Assembly: GCF_025630775.1 (NCBI RefSeq)
Contig: NZ_JAOSZE010000008.1
Span: 124,001-188,000, forward strand
Direction of reading: 5' to 3'
Source: Actinoplanes sp. KI2
Lineage (GTDB): Bacteria; Actinomycetota; Actinomycetes; Mycobacteriales; Micromonosporaceae
DNA length: 64,000 nucleotides
In this document: in pieces, positions 1 through 10,852 of the stretch
Numbering within the stretch: position 1 is the first letter of the stretch
Layout of the letters: each line of letters begins with the position of its first letter
Position numbers and translations under genes: made by a program
The notes under the pieces: model-generated
The model's input: only the letters and a program-made list of their open reading frames with translations
Database searches by the model: none
Told to the model about the DNA's origin: nothing

Positions 1-2472
1 GATACCGTCACGCTCACCGTCGACGGCATCGAGGTCACCGCCGCGAAGGGCGAGCTGGTCATCCGGGTCGCCGAGCGGATGGGCATCGCGATTCCGCGGT
101 TCTGCGACCACCCGCTGCTCGCCCCGGCCGGCGCCTGCCGCCAGTGCCTGGTCGAGATCGAGGGGCAGCGCAAGCCGGTCGCCTCCTGCACCCAGGCGGT
201 CGCCGAGGGCATGGTGGTCAAGACCCAGCTCACCTCCGAGGTGGCCGACAAGGCCCAGCACGGCGTGATGGAGCTGCTCCTGGCCAACCACCCGCTGGAC
301 TGCCCGACCTGCGACAAGGGCGGCGAGTGCCCGTTGCAGAACCAGGCGATGTCCAACGGGCGCGCCGACTCGCGCTTCCACGAACACAAGCGTGAGTACG
401 AGAAGCCGATCCACATCTCCAGCCAGGTGCTGCTCGACCGCGAGCGCTGCATCCTCTGCCAGCGCTGCACCCGGTTCTCCGAGGAGATCGCGGGCGACAA
501 GTTCATCGACCTGATGGACCGCTCCTCCGGCGAGCAGATCAATGTGTACCGGGACGACTTCTTCGGCGGCCGGGGCACCGGCGACGGGCAGGTCGGCGAG
601 GGCGAGGGCGACGTTCCCTTCAACTCGTACTTCTCCGGCAACACCATCCAGATCTGCCCGGTAGGTGCGCTCACCGGCGAGCAGTACCGCTTCCGGGCCC
701 GCCCGTTCGACCTGGTCTCCACGCCGACCGCGTGCGAGCACTGCTCGGCCGGCTGCTCGATGCGCGCCGACCACCGCCGCGGCAAGGTGCTGCGCCGGCT
801 GGCCGGCGACGACGCGGCGGTGAACGAGGAGTGGAACTGCGACAAGGGCCGGTGGGGTTTCCGGTACGCCACCGCCAACGACCGGATCATGACGCCGCGG
901 ATCCGCGACGCGAGCACCGGAGAGGTGCGCGAGGCCTCCTGGAGTGAGGCGCTGCTCGCGGCGGCCGAGGGTCTGAAGGCGGCCAAGGCCGCCGGCGGCG
1001 TCGGCGTGCTGACGGGTGGTCGGCTGACCGTCGAGGACGCGTACGCGTACGCCAAGTTCGCCCGGGTCGCCCTCGGCACCAACGACATCGACTTCCGGGC
1101 CCGCCCGATCGGCACCGCGGCCAACCGGGGCGAGGAGGCGGACTTCCTCGCCGCCTCGGTGGCCGGCGGGATCTCCGACGTGACCTACGAGGACATCGAG
1201 AACGCCCCGGTCGTGGTCATCGCCGGCCTCGAGCCGGAGGAGGAGTGCCCCATCCTCTTCCTGCGGCTGCGCAAGGCCGCCACCAAGCGCAGGCTGCGGG
1301 TCACCGCGGTCGCGCCGTACCTGACCCGGGGTTTCTCGAAGATCGGCGCAACGCTGGTCGCGGCCGCCCCCGGCGAGGAGGCCAAGCTGCTGGCCGGCGA
1401 CGCGGCGGTGGCCGCGGCGCTCGGCACGCCCGGCGCCCTGCTGATCGTCGGCGAGCGCCTGGTCGAGGCGCCGGGCGGGCTCTCCGCCGCGGCGGCCGCC
1501 GCCGAGCGCACCGGCGCCCGCCTCGCGTGGGTGCCGCGCCGGGCCGGTGACCGCGGCGCGGTCGACGCCGGCTGCCTGCCCAACCTGCTGCCCGGCGGCC
1601 GGCCGGTCGCCGACCCGGCGGCCCGCGCCGAGCTCTCCGCGGCCTGGAACGTCGAGTCGGGCGACTTGCCCGGCACGGTGGGCCGGGACACCGACGGGAT
1701 CATCGCGGCGGCGGCGAGCGGCGAGCTCGGCGGCCTTCTGGTCGCCGGCGTCGACCCGGGCGACCTGGCCGACCCGCGGCTGGCCCTGCAGGCGCTGGAC
1801 CGGGCCGGCTTCGTGGTCAGCCTGGAGATCCGCGGCAGCGCGGTGACCGAGCGCGCCGACGTGGTCCTGCCGGTCGCCCCCGACCAGGAGAAGTCCGGCA
1901 CGTTCATGGACTGGGAGGGCCGGCTCCGCTCGTTCGGGACGGTCCTGCCGACCACCGCGATGACCGACGGCCGGGTCCTCGAGGCGATCGCCGCGCTCCT
2001 GGAAGTAACGCTGGGCACCGGCGACGTGATGGCGATCCGGCGCGAGCTGGGCGCCATGCCGCCGAGCCGGGCCGCCCGCCCGTCGCTGCCGACCGTCGCC
2101 GCGGCCGCGGCCCCGAAGCCCGGCAAGAACGAGGCCGTGCTCGCCACCTGGCACCACCTGATCGACATGGGCTCGCTGCTGGACGGCGACGACGTGCTCA
2201 AGGGCACCGCCCGGCCGCCGCTGGTGCGGATCGGCAAGGACCTCGCCGAGTCGCTCGGCGTGGCCGAGGGCGACCTGCTCACGGCCGCCACCGACCGGGG
2301 CAGCGTCTCGCTGCCGGCCGCGATCACCGACCTGCCCCCGCAGGTGGTGTGGCTTCCCACCAACTCGCCGGGCTCGACGGTGCGTCGCAGCCTCGGCGTC
2401 ACCTCGGGCGCGATCGTCCGGCTCACCGCCGGCGTGCCGGGCCCGATCCTCGCTGAGGGGGCACAAGCATGA
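1..2472 (+). CDS. nuoG: NADH-quinone oxidoreductase subunit G (5'-truncated)
   Basis: Large iron-sulfur subunit of respiratory complex I; it passes electrons from the NADH-oxidising module through a chain of Fe-S clusters towards NuoI and menaquinone. The frame is open from base 1, so the true start lies outside the window; 823 residues are visible. Cluster ligands are seen in order: a 2Fe-2S ferredoxin-like domain (FCDHP, GACRQC), [18 protein letters not shown], and CEHCSAGC opening the molybdopterin-oxidoreductase-like domain (about residues 240-650). The Ala/Gly-rich middle is typical of actinobacterial NuoG. The ATG of nuoH overlaps its stop (ATGA), so translation is coupled. Identification is firm; only the N-terminus is missing. 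Confidence 0.97.
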   Translation, partial: DTVTLTVDGIEVTAAKGELVIRVAERMGIAIPRFCDHPLLAPAGACRQCLVEIEGQRKPVASCTQAVAEGMVVKTQLTSEVADKAQHGVMELLLANHPLDCPTCDKGGECPLQNQAMSNGRADSRFHEHKREYEKPIHISSQVLLDRERCILCQRCTRFSEEIAGDKFIDLMDRSSGEQINVYRDDFFGGRGTGDGQVGEGEGDVPFNSYFSGNTIQICPVGALTGEQYRFRARPFDLVSTPTACEHCSAGCSMRADHRRGKVLRRLAGDDAAVNEEWNCDKGRWGFRYATANDRIMTPRIRDASTGEVREASWSEALLAAAEGLKAAKAAGGVGVLTGGRLTVEDAYAYAKFARVALGTNDIDFRARPIGTAANRGEEADFLAASVAGGISDVTYEDIENAPVVVIAGLEPEEECPILFLRLRKAATKRRLRVTAVAPYLTRGFSKIGATLVAAAPGEEAKLLAGDAAVAAALGTPGALLIVGERLVEAPGGLSAAAAAAERTGARLAWVPRRAGDRGAVDAGCLPNLLPGGRPVADPAARAELSAAWNVESGDLPGTVGRDTDGIIAAAASGELGGLLVAGVDPGDLADPRLALQALDRAGFVVSLEIRGSAVTERADVVLPVAPDQEKSGTFMDWEGRLRSFGTVLPTTAMTDGRVLEAIAALLEVTLGTGDVMAIRRELGAMPPSRAARPSLPTVAAAAAPKPGKNEAVLATWHHLIDMGSLLDGDDVLKGTARPPLVRIGKDLAESLGVAEGDLLTAATDRGSVSLPAAITDLPPQVVWLPTNSPGSTVRRSLGVTSGAIVRLTAGVPGPILAEGAQA

Positions 2473-3830
2473 GCACCATGACTGTGGCGGCAACCGCCCA
2501 GGACCCGACGCTGCCGTTCCACGACGTCTGGTGGATCTCGCTGATCAAGCTGGTCGGCGTCTTCGTGGTCCTGCTGCTGCTGACCCTCTTCACGATCAAC
2601 TACGAGCGCAAGGTCGTGGCCCGGATGGCGGTCCGGCCGGGCCCCAACCAGGTCGGGCCGAAGGGCTGGCTGCAGAGCCTCACCGACGGCCTGAAGCTGC
2701 CGTTCAAAGAGGAGATCATCCCGAAGACCGCCGACAAGGTGGTCTACTTCATCGCCCCGGTGATCTCCTGCACGACGGCCTTCACCGCGTTCTCGGTCAT
2801 TCCGTTCGCCGGCGTGGTCAACATGTTCGGCCACCAGACCGCGCTCCAGCTCACCGACGTGCCGGTCTCGGTGCTGGTGCTGCTGGCCTGCTCCTCGATG
2901 AGCGTCTACGGCGTGGTGCTCTCCGGCTGGGCGTCCGGCTCGACCTATCCGCTGCTGGGTGGTCTGCGGTCGAGCGCGCAGATGATCTCGTACGAGGTCG
3001 CGATGGGTCTCTCGATCGTCGCGGTCTTCATGACCGCCGGCACGATGAGCACCTCGGAGATCGTGAAGGCGCAGGGCCAGGGCAACCCGGTGCACATCTT
3101 CGGGATGGATCTGACCGCACCGGGCTGGTACGCGGTGCTGCTCCTGCCGAGCTTCGTGATCTACATGATCGCGGCGGTCGGCGAGACGAACCGGGCGCCG
3201 TTCGACCTCCCCGAGGCCGAGTCCGAACTGGTCGGCGGCTTCCACACGGAGTACTCGTCGTTCAAGTTCGCGATGTTCTTCCTGGCCGAGTACATCAACA
3301 TGATCACCGTCTCGGCGTTCTGCACCACGCTGTTCCTCGGCGGGTGGCGCGCCCCGTGGCCGATCACCGCGTTCTGGCACGGCGCCAGCGCCGGCTACTT
3401 CGGGGTGATCTGGTTCCTCCTCAAGGTCCTGATCTTCCTGTTCGGCTTCATCTGGCTGCGCGCCACGCTGCCCCGGATGCGCTACGACCAGTTCATGCGC
3501 TTCGGATGGAAGGTCCTCATCCCGGTCAACCTGGTGTGGATCCTCTTCCTCTCGTACGTGAAGGTCGCGAACGACAACATCGCCTCGACCACCAAGTGGC
3601 TGACGATCGCCGGTCTCGTGATCGTCGTCCTGCTGATCGCGCTGTTCTGGCCGGCCAGCCGCAAGCCGAGGCAGGTCTCGATCGAGGAGCAACTGGCCGC
3701 CCGCCCGCCGGGCAGTTTCCCGGTGCCCCCGCTGGATCTGCAGGTACCCCCGAGCCCGCGGGCCCGCCGCGCGGTGGCCGAACGCACACCCGCCGCGGTC
3801 GGCGGCGATTCCGAAACCAAGGAGGTGTGA
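2469..3830 (+). CDS. nuoH: NADH-quinone oxidoreductase subunit H
   Basis: Membrane subunit at the junction of the peripheral and membrane arms of complex I, lining the quinone-binding channel. The 453-residue protein has about eight hydrophobic helices and the family signature [17 protein letters not shown] in the quinone-site loop (around residue 240). The C-terminal ~60 residues after the last helix are hydrophilic and Pro/Arg-rich, an extension common in actinobacterial NuoH. The start ATG overlaps the nuoG stop by four bases. The stop is followed by one base and then nuoI, whose ribosome-binding site (ggaggt) lies inside the end of nuoH. Confidence 0.97.
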   Translation: MSTMTVAATAQDPTLPFHDVWWISLIKLVGVFVVLLLLTLFTINYERKVVARMAVRPGPNQVGPKGWLQSLTDGLKLPFKEEIIPKTADKVVYFIAPVISCTTAFTAFSVIPFAGVVNMFGHQTALQLTDVPVSVLVLLACSSMSVYGVVLSGWASGSTYPLLGGLRSSAQMISYEVAMGLSIVAVFMTAGTMSTSEIVKAQGQGNPVHIFGMDLTAPGWYAVLLLPSFVIYMIAAVGETNRAPFDLPEAESELVGGFHTEYSSFKFAMFFLAEYINMITVSAFCTTLFLGGWRAPWPITAFWHGASAGYFGVIWFLLKVLIFLFGFIWLRATLPRMRYDQFMRFGWKVLIPVNLVWILFLSYVKVANDNIASTTKWLTIAGLVIVVLLIALFWPASRKPRQVSIEEQLAARPPGSFPVPPLDLQVPPSPRARRAVAERTPAAVGGDSETKEV

Positions 3831-3831
3831 C

Positions 3832-4428
3832 GTGGGGACGTTCACGGGCTCGTTCAAGGGCTTCGGAGTGACCTTCGCGCACATGTTCCGCAAGGTCATC
3901 ACGACCGACTACCCGTTCTCCCCGCCGACGCCGGCGCCGCGCTACCACGGCCGGCACATCCTCAACCGGCACCCGGACGGCCTGGAGAAGTGCATCGGCT
4001 GCGAGCTGTGCGCCTGGGCCTGCCCGGCCGACGCGATCTACGTCGAGGGCGGCGACAACACCGACGAGCAGCGGTTCTCGCCCGGTGAGCGGTACGCGAA
4101 GATCTACCAGATCAACTACGCGCGCTGCATCTTCTGCGGCCTGTGCATCGAGGCCTGCCCGACCCGTTCGCTGACCATGAGCAACGAGTACGAGCTGGCC
4201 CGGGACAGCCGGCAGGACCTGATCTTCACGAAGAAGGAGTTGCTGGCGCCGCTGCTGCCGGGCATGGAGCAGCCGCCGCACCCGATGCGCCTGGGCGACA
4301 CCGACAAGGACTACTACGTCGGCGCGCTCACCAACCCGGGCACCTCGGCCGGCGCCGAGCGCGCGCCGTGGGCGACCAACGAGGCCGCCGACGGCACCGG
4401 GGAAGCGGCGAAGGAGGCCGTTCGATGA
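3832..4428 (+). CDS. nuoI: NADH-quinone oxidoreductase subunit I (ferredoxin-type)
   Basis: Peripheral-arm subunit carrying the two 4Fe-4S clusters (N6a/N6b) that pass electrons on to the terminal cluster and quinone. Two ferredoxin motifs are visible: [12 protein letters not shown] (about residues 46-57) and [12 protein letters not shown] (about 103-114). Length is 198 residues; the acidic/Ala-rich tail after residue 150 is variable in the family. GTG start preceded by ggaggt seven bases upstream. Its stop overlaps the nuoJ ATG. Confidence 0.97.
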   Translation: MGTFTGSFKGFGVTFAHMFRKVITTDYPFSPPTPAPRYHGRHILNRHPDGLEKCIGCELCAWACPADAIYVEGGDNTDEQRFSPGERYAKIYQINYARCIFCGLCIEACPTRSLTMSNEYELARDSRQDLIFTKKELLAPLLPGMEQPPHPMRLGDTDKDYYVGALTNPGTSAGAERAPWATNEAADGTGEAAKEAVR

Positions 4429-5183
4429 GCCACGTATCGACCGGCGAGGCCTGGGCCTTCTGGATCATCGGCTCGATCGCGGTGATCGGCGCGCTCGGGA
4501 TGGTGATCGCCCGCAACGCGGTGCACTCCGCGCTCTGGCTGGTGCTGACCATGCTCTGCCTGGGCTTCCTGTACGTGGTCAACGCGGCGCCGTTCCTCGG
4601 GGCCGTGCAGATCATCGTCTACACCGGCGCGATCATGATGCTGTTCCTGTTCGTGCTGATGCTGGTCGGCCGGGACGCCTCCGACTCGTTGATCGAAACG
4701 CTACGCGGCCAGCGGGTCGCCGCGATCGTCCTCGGCGTCGGCTTCGCGGTCCTGGTCGGCACCGGGCTGGCCCGGGCGCTCCGGCACACCACCGCGGTCG
4801 GCCTCGACGGCGTGGGCCAGGCCAATCACGTACGCGGTGGCAACGTGCAGGGGCTGGCCGCCCTGCTGTTCACCAACTACGTCTTCGCCTTCGAAGTCAC
4901 CTCGGCCCTGCTGATCACGGCGGCGGTCGGCGCGATGGTGCTCGCGCACCTCGAGCGCGCCAAGTCGGACATTGCCGACCAGCTCACCCGGATGACCCGC
5001 CGGTTCCGGCCCGGCAGCTACCCGGGCCCGAAGCCGGGTCCCGGTGTCTACGCGAACACCATGTCGGTGGCCGCGCCGGCCCGCTTGCCGGACGGCAACG
5101 GCTCCGAGCGGAGCATCTCCCCGATCCTGCCGGTGCGTGAGTTGAGCGCTTCCGAGGCAGCCCCGAAGGGAACCGAGAAGTGA
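4425..5183 (+). CDS. nuoJ: NADH-quinone oxidoreductase subunit J
   Basis: Small membrane subunit of complex I next to NuoK, part of the central hydrophilic axis of the proton-pumping arm. I start it at the ATG overlapping the nuoI stop, giving 252 residues beginning [13 protein letters not shown]; a longer open frame upstream is only the shadow of nuoI. Five hydrophobic helices are visible in the first ~170 residues, including the [17 protein letters not shown] segment typical of NuoJ. The last ~80 residues form a hydrophilic tail seen in actinobacterial orthologues. Its stop overlaps the nuoK GTG. Confidence 0.96.
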   Translation: MSHVSTGEAWAFWIIGSIAVIGALGMVIARNAVHSALWLVLTMLCLGFLYVVNAAPFLGAVQIIVYTGAIMMLFLFVLMLVGRDASDSLIETLRGQRVAAIVLGVGFAVLVGTGLARALRHTTAVGLDGVGQANHVRGGNVQGLAALLFTNYVFAFEVTSALLITAAVGAMVLAHLERAKSDIADQLTRMTRRFRPGSYPGPKPGPGVYANTMSVAAPARLPDGNGSERSISPILPVRELSASEAAPKGTEK

Positions 5184-5479
5184 ACGTCCACTACTACCTC
5201 ATCCTCGCGGCGATCCTGTTCACCATCGGCGCCACCGGGGTGCTCATCCGCCGCAACGCGATCGTGCTGTTCATGTGCATCGAGCTCATGCTCAACGCCG
5301 CGAACCTGGCGCTGGTCACCTTCAGCCGGATCAACGGCACCCTGGACGGCCAGATCATCTCGTTCTTCGTGATGGTCGTCGCGGCGGCCGAGGTCGTGGT
5401 GGGCCTCGCCATCATCATGTCGATCTTCCGTACGAGGCGCTCGGCGAGCGTCGACGACGCGAACCTCCTCAAGTATTAA
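5180..5479 (+). CDS. nuoK: NADH-quinone oxidoreductase subunit K
   Basis: Three-helix membrane subunit of complex I, homologous to MrpC antiporter subunits. The 99-residue length is exactly that of the family. The conserved buried glutamates needed for proton translocation are visible in [11 protein letters not shown] (helix 2) and in [11 protein letters not shown] (helix 3). GTG start overlapping the nuoJ stop (GTGA), so translation is coupled. Confidence 0.97.
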   Translation: MNVHYYLILAAILFTIGATGVLIRRNAIVLFMCIELMLNAANLALVTFSRINGTLDGQIISFFVMVVAAAEVVVGLAIIMSIFRTRRSASVDDANLLKY

Positions 5480-5491
5480 AGGGGCCTTCAC

Positions 5492-7411
5492 GTGGAACAG
5501 ACAGTGGAGTATGCCCACGCGACGGGGGCGTTGAGCGGAATCTGGCTGTTGGTGGCCATTCCGCTCGCCAGCGCCGCGGTCCTGCTGCTCCTCGGCAAGC
5601 GGGCCGACAAGTGGGGACACTGGCTCGGCGTCCTCGCGGTGGCGGTCCCCTTCGTGCTCGGGCTGGTCTTCTTCATCAGTCTCGCCGGGCTCGACGCCGA
5701 CAAGCGCTCGGCCGAGCTGAGCATGTGGGACTTCATCACCGTCGGTGGGTTGCATGTCGACTTCGGCATGCTCTTCGACCCGCTGTCCGGCGTCTTCGTC
5801 CTGCTGATCACGGGCGTCGGCTCGCTGATCCACCTCTATGCGGTCGGCTACATGGAGCACGACCCGGGGCGCCGCAAGTTCTTCGGCTACTTCAACCTCT
5901 TCGTCGCGGCGATGTTGCTGCTGGTTCTCGGCAACAACTACGTGATGCTGTACTTCGGCTGGGAGGGCGTCGGTCTCGCCTCGTACCTGCTGATCTCGTT
6001 CTGGTACACCCGGCCGTCGGCGGCCACGGCCGGCAAGAAGGCCTTCCTGATGAACCGGGTCGGCGATGCCGGCCTGGCCATCGGCATCTTCCTGATGTTC
6101 AAGACGCTGGGCAGCACCCAGTACTCGGACGTCTTCAACGGGGTCGGCCGTCTCTCCGCCTCGACCGTTCTGATCCTGGGCATCCTGCTGCTGCTCGGCG
6201 CGGCCGGTAAGTCCGGCCAGTTCCCGCTGCAGGCCTGGTTGCCGGACGCGATGGAGGGCCCGACCCCGGTCTCCGCCCTGATCCACGCCGCGACCATGGT
6301 GACCGCGGGTGTCTACCTGATCGCCCGCTCCAGCCACATCTTCTCGGCAAACAGCACGCTGCAGATCATCGTGCTCAGCGTCGGCGCGGTCACCCTGCTG
6401 ATGGGCTGCATCATCGGCGCCGCCAAGGACGACATCAAGCGGGTCCTGGCCTGGTCGACGGTCAGCCAGATCGGCTACATGTTCCTCGGCGTCGGGCTCG
6501 GCGGCGGGGCGTACGCGCTGGCGATCATCCACCTGCTCGCGCATGGCTTCTTCAAGGCCAATATGTTCCTCGGGGCGGGCTCGGTCATGCACGGCATGCA
6601 CGACCAGGTCGACATCCGGCGCTTCGGCGGCCTGCGCAAGTACATGAGGTGGACGTGGATCACCTTCATGATGGGCTGGCTCGCGATCATCGGCATGTTC
6701 CCGTGGTCGGGCTTCTTCTCGAAGGACCCGATCATCGAGGCGGCCTACTCGCGCGATGACTGGACGGCCTGGCTGTACGGCACGGCCGGGCTGATCGGCG
6801 CCGCGCTCACCGCGTTCTACATGACCCGGCTCTTCTGGTTGACCTTCCACGGCCCGGAGCGCTACACCGAGGACAACAAGCACCCGCACGAGTCGCCGTT
6901 CATCATGACGATCCCGCTGGTGTTCCTCGCGATCGGCTCGGTCGTCGCCGGTTACCTGCTCTCCACCAGCGTGCCGGACTGGCTCGACCCGGTCACCGGT
7001 TCCGGTGAGGGCGAGCCGGTCATGCCCAAGGCGGTGATCACCGGGCTCACGCTGGCCGTCAGCATCGCCGGCGCGCTGGTCGCCTGGGCGCTGTTCCGCC
7101 GCGGCACCGCGCTGCAGGAGCAGCCGGCCGGCGTGGTGGTGACCGCGGCCCGGCGCAACCTCTACACCGACGCGTTCAACGAGGCGGTGTTCGAGCGCCC
7201 CGGCATCTACCTGACCCGGGCGCTGGTCTACCTCGACAACAAGGGCATCGACGGTCTGGTCAACGGCATCGCGGCCGGCATCGGCGGCAGCTCCGGCCGA
7301 CTACGCCGACTGCAGACCGGCTTCGTCCGCTCGTACGCCCTCTCCATGCTCACCGGCGCCGTGCTCGTGGTCGGCGCCTTCCTCGCGATCCAGCTGGGAT
7401 GGTTGGCGTGA
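5492..7411 (+). CDS. nuoL: NADH-quinone oxidoreductase subunit L
   Basis: Largest antiporter-like proton-pumping subunit of complex I. The 639-residue protein has the NuoL/MrpA core with about 14-16 helices, including GKSGQFPLQAWLPDAMEGP (around residue 232) with the conserved Lys and Pro-broken helix, and a C-terminal extension for the lateral helix. GTG start, with a purine-rich aaagggg sequence 8-14 bases upstream. The last codons overlap the start of nuoM (GTGA). Confidence 0.97.
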   Translation: MEQTVEYAHATGALSGIWLLVAIPLASAAVLLLLGKRADKWGHWLGVLAVAVPFVLGLVFFISLAGLDADKRSAELSMWDFITVGGLHVDFGMLFDPLSGVFVLLITGVGSLIHLYAVGYMEHDPGRRKFFGYFNLFVAAMLLLVLGNNYVMLYFGWEGVGLASYLLISFWYTRPSAATAGKKAFLMNRVGDAGLAIGIFLMFKTLGSTQYSDVFNGVGRLSASTVLILGILLLLGAAGKSGQFPLQAWLPDAMEGPTPVSALIHAATMVTAGVYLIARSSHIFSANSTLQIIVLSVGAVTLLMGCIIGAAKDDIKRVLAWSTVSQIGYMFLGVGLGGGAYALAIIHLLAHGFFKANMFLGAGSVMHGMHDQVDIRRFGGLRKYMRWTWITFMMGWLAIIGMFPWSGFFSKDPIIEAAYSRDDWTAWLYGTAGLIGAALTAFYMTRLFWLTFHGPERYTEDNKHPHESPFIMTIPLVFLAIGSVVAGYLLSTSVPDWLDPVTGSGEGEPVMPKAVITGLTLAVSIAGALVAWALFRRGTALQEQPAGVVVTAARRNLYTDAFNEAVFERPGIYLTRALVYLDNKGIDGLVNGIAAGIGGSSGRLRRLQTGFVRSYALSMLTGAVLVVGAFLAIQLGWLA

Positions 7412-8946
7412 ACAACTTCCACTTCCTGGGAATCCTGACCCTGCTACCCCTCGTGGGTGCGGTGGTCGTGGGCCTGATTCCGCGGGCCAAGGCCGAGCTG
7501 GCGAAGCGGATCGCGTTGATCTGGTCGCTGGCGGTGCTGGTGCTCAGCATCGTCATGTGGATCGCCTTCAAGGTCGGCGGCGACCGGTTCCAGTTCCACG
7601 AGTCGTACCCGTGGATTCCGTCCTGGAACGCCCGGTTCACCTTCGCGGCCGACGGCATCGCGCTGGTCATGCTGATGCTGATCGCGGTGCTCACGCCCAT
7701 CGTGATCCTCGCCTCCTGGCACGACGTCGACCAGGGCGAGCGGTCCGCGCCGGTCTATTTCGGTCTGCTGCTGGCCTTCGAGTTCACGATGATCGGGGTC
7801 TTCGCGGCCGCCGACGTCTTCCTGTTCTACGTGTTCTTCGAGGTCATGCTGATCCCGATGTACTTCATCATCGGGTCGTTCGGCGGCGCCCGGCGGCAGT
7901 ACGCGGCGGTGAAGTTCTTCCTCTACAGCCTGGTCGGCGGCCTGTTCATGCTGGCCTCCGTGATCGGCCTCTGGGCGCTCGGCGGCCAGACCTTCGACTT
8001 CGCCCATCTGGCGCAGTCGGCCCAGGCGATCGACCCGAACGTGGCCCGGTGGCTGTTCCTCGGCTTCTTCGTGGCCTTCGCGATCAAGGCGCCGTTCTTC
8101 CCGTTCCACACCTGGCTGCCGGACGCCGGTGGCGCCGCCCCGGCGGGCGCGGCCGCACTGCTGGTCGGCGTGATGGACAAGGTCGGCACGTTCGGCATCC
8201 TGCGGTACTGCCTCCCGCTGTTCCCGGAGGCGTCCCGCTGGTTCGCGCCGGCCGCGCTGGTGCTGGCGGTCATCGGCATCATCTACGCGGCGCTGCTGGC
8301 GGTCGGCCAGAACGACCTCAAGCGGCTCGTCTCGTACACCTCGATCGCGCACTTCGGCTTCATCGGCATCGGCATCTTCGCCTTCACCACCCAGGCCGGC
8401 ACCGGCGCGGTGCTCTACATGGTCAACCACGGCCTGGCCACCGGCCTGCTGTTCATCGTGGTCGGCATGTACGTGGCCCGGCGCAACTCCAACCTGGTGA
8501 GCGACTTCGGCGGCGCCGGCAAGCTGACCCCGGTGCTGGCCGGCGTCCTGCTCTTCGCCGGTCTGGCCTCGCTCGCGCTGCCCGGCACGGCGCCGTTCGT
8601 CAGCGAGTTCCTGGTGCTGATCGGGACGTTCACGGTGCACCAGGCGTACGCGGTGATCGCGACCGCCGGCATCATCCTGGCCGCGGCGTACGTCCTGTGG
8701 ATGGTGCAGCGCACCACCCAGGGCACGCTAAACCCGGCGCTCGAGGAGATGCCGGCCATGCGCAAGGACATCACCCTGCGGGAGAAGGCGGTCGTCGCGC
8801 CGCTGATCCTCCTGCTCCTGCTGCTCGGCTTCTACCCGAAGCCGGTCACCGATGTGATCAACCCGGCGGTCCAGGCGACCATGCAGGACGTCGGGACCAA
8901 AGATCCAGGCCCGACGGCGGTCACCGCCAATGGAGGGGCGCACTAG
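7408..8946 (+). CDS. nuoM: NADH-quinone oxidoreductase subunit M
   Basis: Antiporter-like proton-pumping subunit of complex I. I choose the GTG overlapping the nuoL stop, giving 512 residues starting MNNFHFLGIL, because it continues the coupled-start pattern of the operon and fits the usual N-terminus; an in-frame ATG nine bases upstream is the alternative. About 14 helices are visible. FFPFHTWLPDAGGAAPAGA contains the family signature, and the preceding KAPFF supplies the conserved lysine. The small spacer to nuoN is two bases. Confidence 0.96.
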   Translation: MNNFHFLGILTLLPLVGAVVVGLIPRAKAELAKRIALIWSLAVLVLSIVMWIAFKVGGDRFQFHESYPWIPSWNARFTFAADGIALVMLMLIAVLTPIVILASWHDVDQGERSAPVYFGLLLAFEFTMIGVFAAADVFLFYVFFEVMLIPMYFIIGSFGGARRQYAAVKFFLYSLVGGLFMLASVIGLWALGGQTFDFAHLAQSAQAIDPNVARWLFLGFFVAFAIKAPFFPFHTWLPDAGGAAPAGAAALLVGVMDKVGTFGILRYCLPLFPEASRWFAPAALVLAVIGIIYAALLAVGQNDLKRLVSYTSIAHFGFIGIGIFAFTTQAGTGAVLYMVNHGLATGLLFIVVGMYVARRNSNLVSDFGGAGKLTPVLAGVLLFAGLASLALPGTAPFVSEFLVLIGTFTVHQAYAVIATAGIILAAAYVLWMVQRTTQGTLNPALEEMPAMRKDITLREKAVVAPLILLLLLLGFYPKPVTDVINPAVQATMQDVGTKDPGPTAVTANGGAH

Positions 8947-8948
8947 CC

Positions 8949-10481
8949 ATGGAGCCCGTCAAACTTCCCGCCATCGACTACGCCGCTCTGGCGCCGATGC
9001 TGATCCTGTTCGGCGTCGCCTGCGTCGGCGTCGTCGTCGAGGCGCTCGTCCCGCGGCGGTCCCGGCACGGCGTCCAGCTCGGGCTGTCGTTCCTGGCGAT
9101 CCTGGCATCGTTCGTCGCGGTGATCGTCGTGCACGGCAAGCACACGATCACCATCGGCGGCGCGGTCGCCGTCGACGGGCCCACGCTGTTCCTGCAGGGC
9201 GCCATCCTGGTGCTCGGCGCGGTCTCGCTGATGCTGATCGGCGATCGGTCGACCGAGCGGGGCGGCCCGTTCGTCGCCCAGGCGGCGATCACCGTCGGTT
9301 CGCAGAAGGACCTGCAGCAGGCCGGTGACCAGCCCGGCGCGACCGAGGTCTACCCGCTGACGATCTTCGCGCTCGGCGGCATGCTGCTGTTCGTCTCGGC
9401 GAACGACCTGCTGACCATGTTCGTCGCGCTCGAGGTGTTCTCGCTGCCGCTCTACCTGCTGTGCGCGCTGGCCCGCCGCCGCCGTCTGCTCAGCCAGGAG
9501 GCCGCGCTCAAGTACTTCCTGCTCGGCTCGTACGCGTCGGCGTTCTTCCTGTTCGGCATCGCGCTGATCTACGGCTTCTCCGGCGGCATCAAGCTCAGCG
9601 TCGTGCACGCCGGCGTGACCAACCCGAAGCAGAGCGAGGTGCTGCTCTTCGCCGGGCTGGCGCTGCTCGCGATCGGCCTGCTGTTCAAGGCCGCGCTGGC
9701 GCCGTTCCACGTGTGGACGCCGGACGTCTACCAGGGCGCGCCGACGCCGATCACCGCGCTGATGGCGGCCTGCACCAAGGTCGCCGCGTTCGGGGCGCTG
9801 CTGCGGATCCTGTACGTGGCGTTCGAGGGCGTCCGGTGGGACTTCCAGCCGATTCTCGGCGTGATCGCGGTGCTCACCATGCTGGTCGGCGCGGTCCTGG
9901 CGGTCACACAGACCGACATGAAGCGGCTGCTCGCGTACTCGTCGATCGCGAACGCGGGGTACATCCTGGTGGGCGTCCTGGCGCTCAACCAGGCCGGGCT
10001 GAGCAGCACGATGTTCTACCTGGTCGCGTACGGGTTCTCGGTGCTCGCCGCGTTCGGCATCGTCACCCTGGTGCGCGACGCGGACGGCGAGGCCACCCAC
10101 CTGTCCCGCTGGGCCGGTCTCGGCCGGAAGAGCCCGCTGTTCGCCGTGACGTTCTCGTTCATCCTGCTCGCCTTCGCCGGTATCCCGCTGACCAGCGGCT
10201 TCACCAGCAAGTTCGCCGTGTTCGGTGCGGCCGTGCAGGGCGGCCAGACCTGGCTGGTTATCTTCGGCGTGATCACCAGCATGCTGATCGCCTTCCCGTA
10301 CCTGCGGGTGGTCGTGATGCTCTGGTTCAGCGAGCCCAGCGAGTCGACGCCGACGGTGTCGATCCCCGGCTTCCTGACGTCGGCGGCCCTGGCCATCGGC
10401 GTGATCGTCACCTTGGTACTGGGCGTCATCCCGGGCCCGCTGATCGAACTGACACACAACGCGGCAGAGTTCGTCCGCTAG
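8949..10481 (+). CDS. nuoN: NADH-quinone oxidoreductase subunit N
   Basis: Third antiporter-like subunit, closing the nuo operon. Starts at the ATG two bases after the nuoM stop (MEPVKLPAIDYAAL), giving 510 residues; a long in-frame extension upstream is a shadow of nuoM. The usual 14-helix core is visible, with KAALAPFHVWTPDVYQGAP carrying the conserved Lys and TPD motif, and LLAYSSIANAGY in the discontinuous helix. A perfect stem-loop 15 bases after the stop ends the operon. Confidence 0.96.
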   Translation: MEPVKLPAIDYAALAPMLILFGVACVGVVVEALVPRRSRHGVQLGLSFLAILASFVAVIVVHGKHTITIGGAVAVDGPTLFLQGAILVLGAVSLMLIGDRSTERGGPFVAQAAITVGSQKDLQQAGDQPGATEVYPLTIFALGGMLLFVSANDLLTMFVALEVFSLPLYLLCALARRRRLLSQEAALKYFLLGSYASAFFLFGIALIYGFSGGIKLSVVHAGVTNPKQSEVLLFAGLALLAIGLLFKAALAPFHVWTPDVYQGAPTPITALMAACTKVAAFGALLRILYVAFEGVRWDFQPILGVIAVLTMLVGAVLAVTQTDMKRLLAYSSIANAGYILVGVLALNQAGLSSTMFYLVAYGFSVLAAFGIVTLVRDADGEATHLSRWAGLGRKSPLFAVTFSFILLAFAGIPLTSGFTSKFAVFGAAVQGGQTWLVIFGVITSMLIAFPYLRVVVMLWFSEPSESTPTVSIPGFLTSAALAIGVIVTLVLGVIPGPLIELTHNAAEFVR

Positions 10482-10496
10482 TCGTCGGCTTCCGCT

Positions 10497-10526
10497 CCGG
10501 GCCCTGGGCATTTGCCCGGGGCCCGG
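10497..10526 (+). terminator. Terminator of the nuo operon
   Basis: A 13-bp stem with one G-U pair and a four-base loop (attt) begins 16 bases after the nuoN stop. The arms are ccgggccctgggc and gcccggggcccgg. There is no long T-run, as is common in high-GC actinobacteria. Confidence 0.8.
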
Positions 10527-10852
10527 TGCCGTGCGGGCGTCCGAAAATGATTGCGCTGGTCCTCCCCGCGTCGGTCGAGCCTCGGCCCGGCTTGTCCGAG
10601 CGCCTTTGGTCCATCGGCAGAGTAGGAGATGCGCGCGGCACAGCGCCGTTACGGCGCCCGCGCAGTCCCTGGCTGGGCGTACGCATCATCGAGCCCGAGG
10701 GCCGCTGTCGACTTAGGCGCGACCTGCCGTGGCCGGATTTGATCGGCGCGCCGAGAACGTGCACCCTCCAAAATGTGGCCGGGGCGCCTGCCTTCCAAGA
10801 TCACGGGTGGGGTGGAGCGGGAAGCGTCGGACCCATATGGCATCGTGAAAGC

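Noticed and set aside
1185..3902. 905-codon minus-strand frame across nuoG/nuoH
   Set aside because: Shadow of the nuo genes; no recognisable domain.
5492..10481. Mrp-type Na+/H+ antiporter genes instead of complex I
   Set aside because: NuoL, M and N follow nuoG-K in canonical order and have full-length complex I features.
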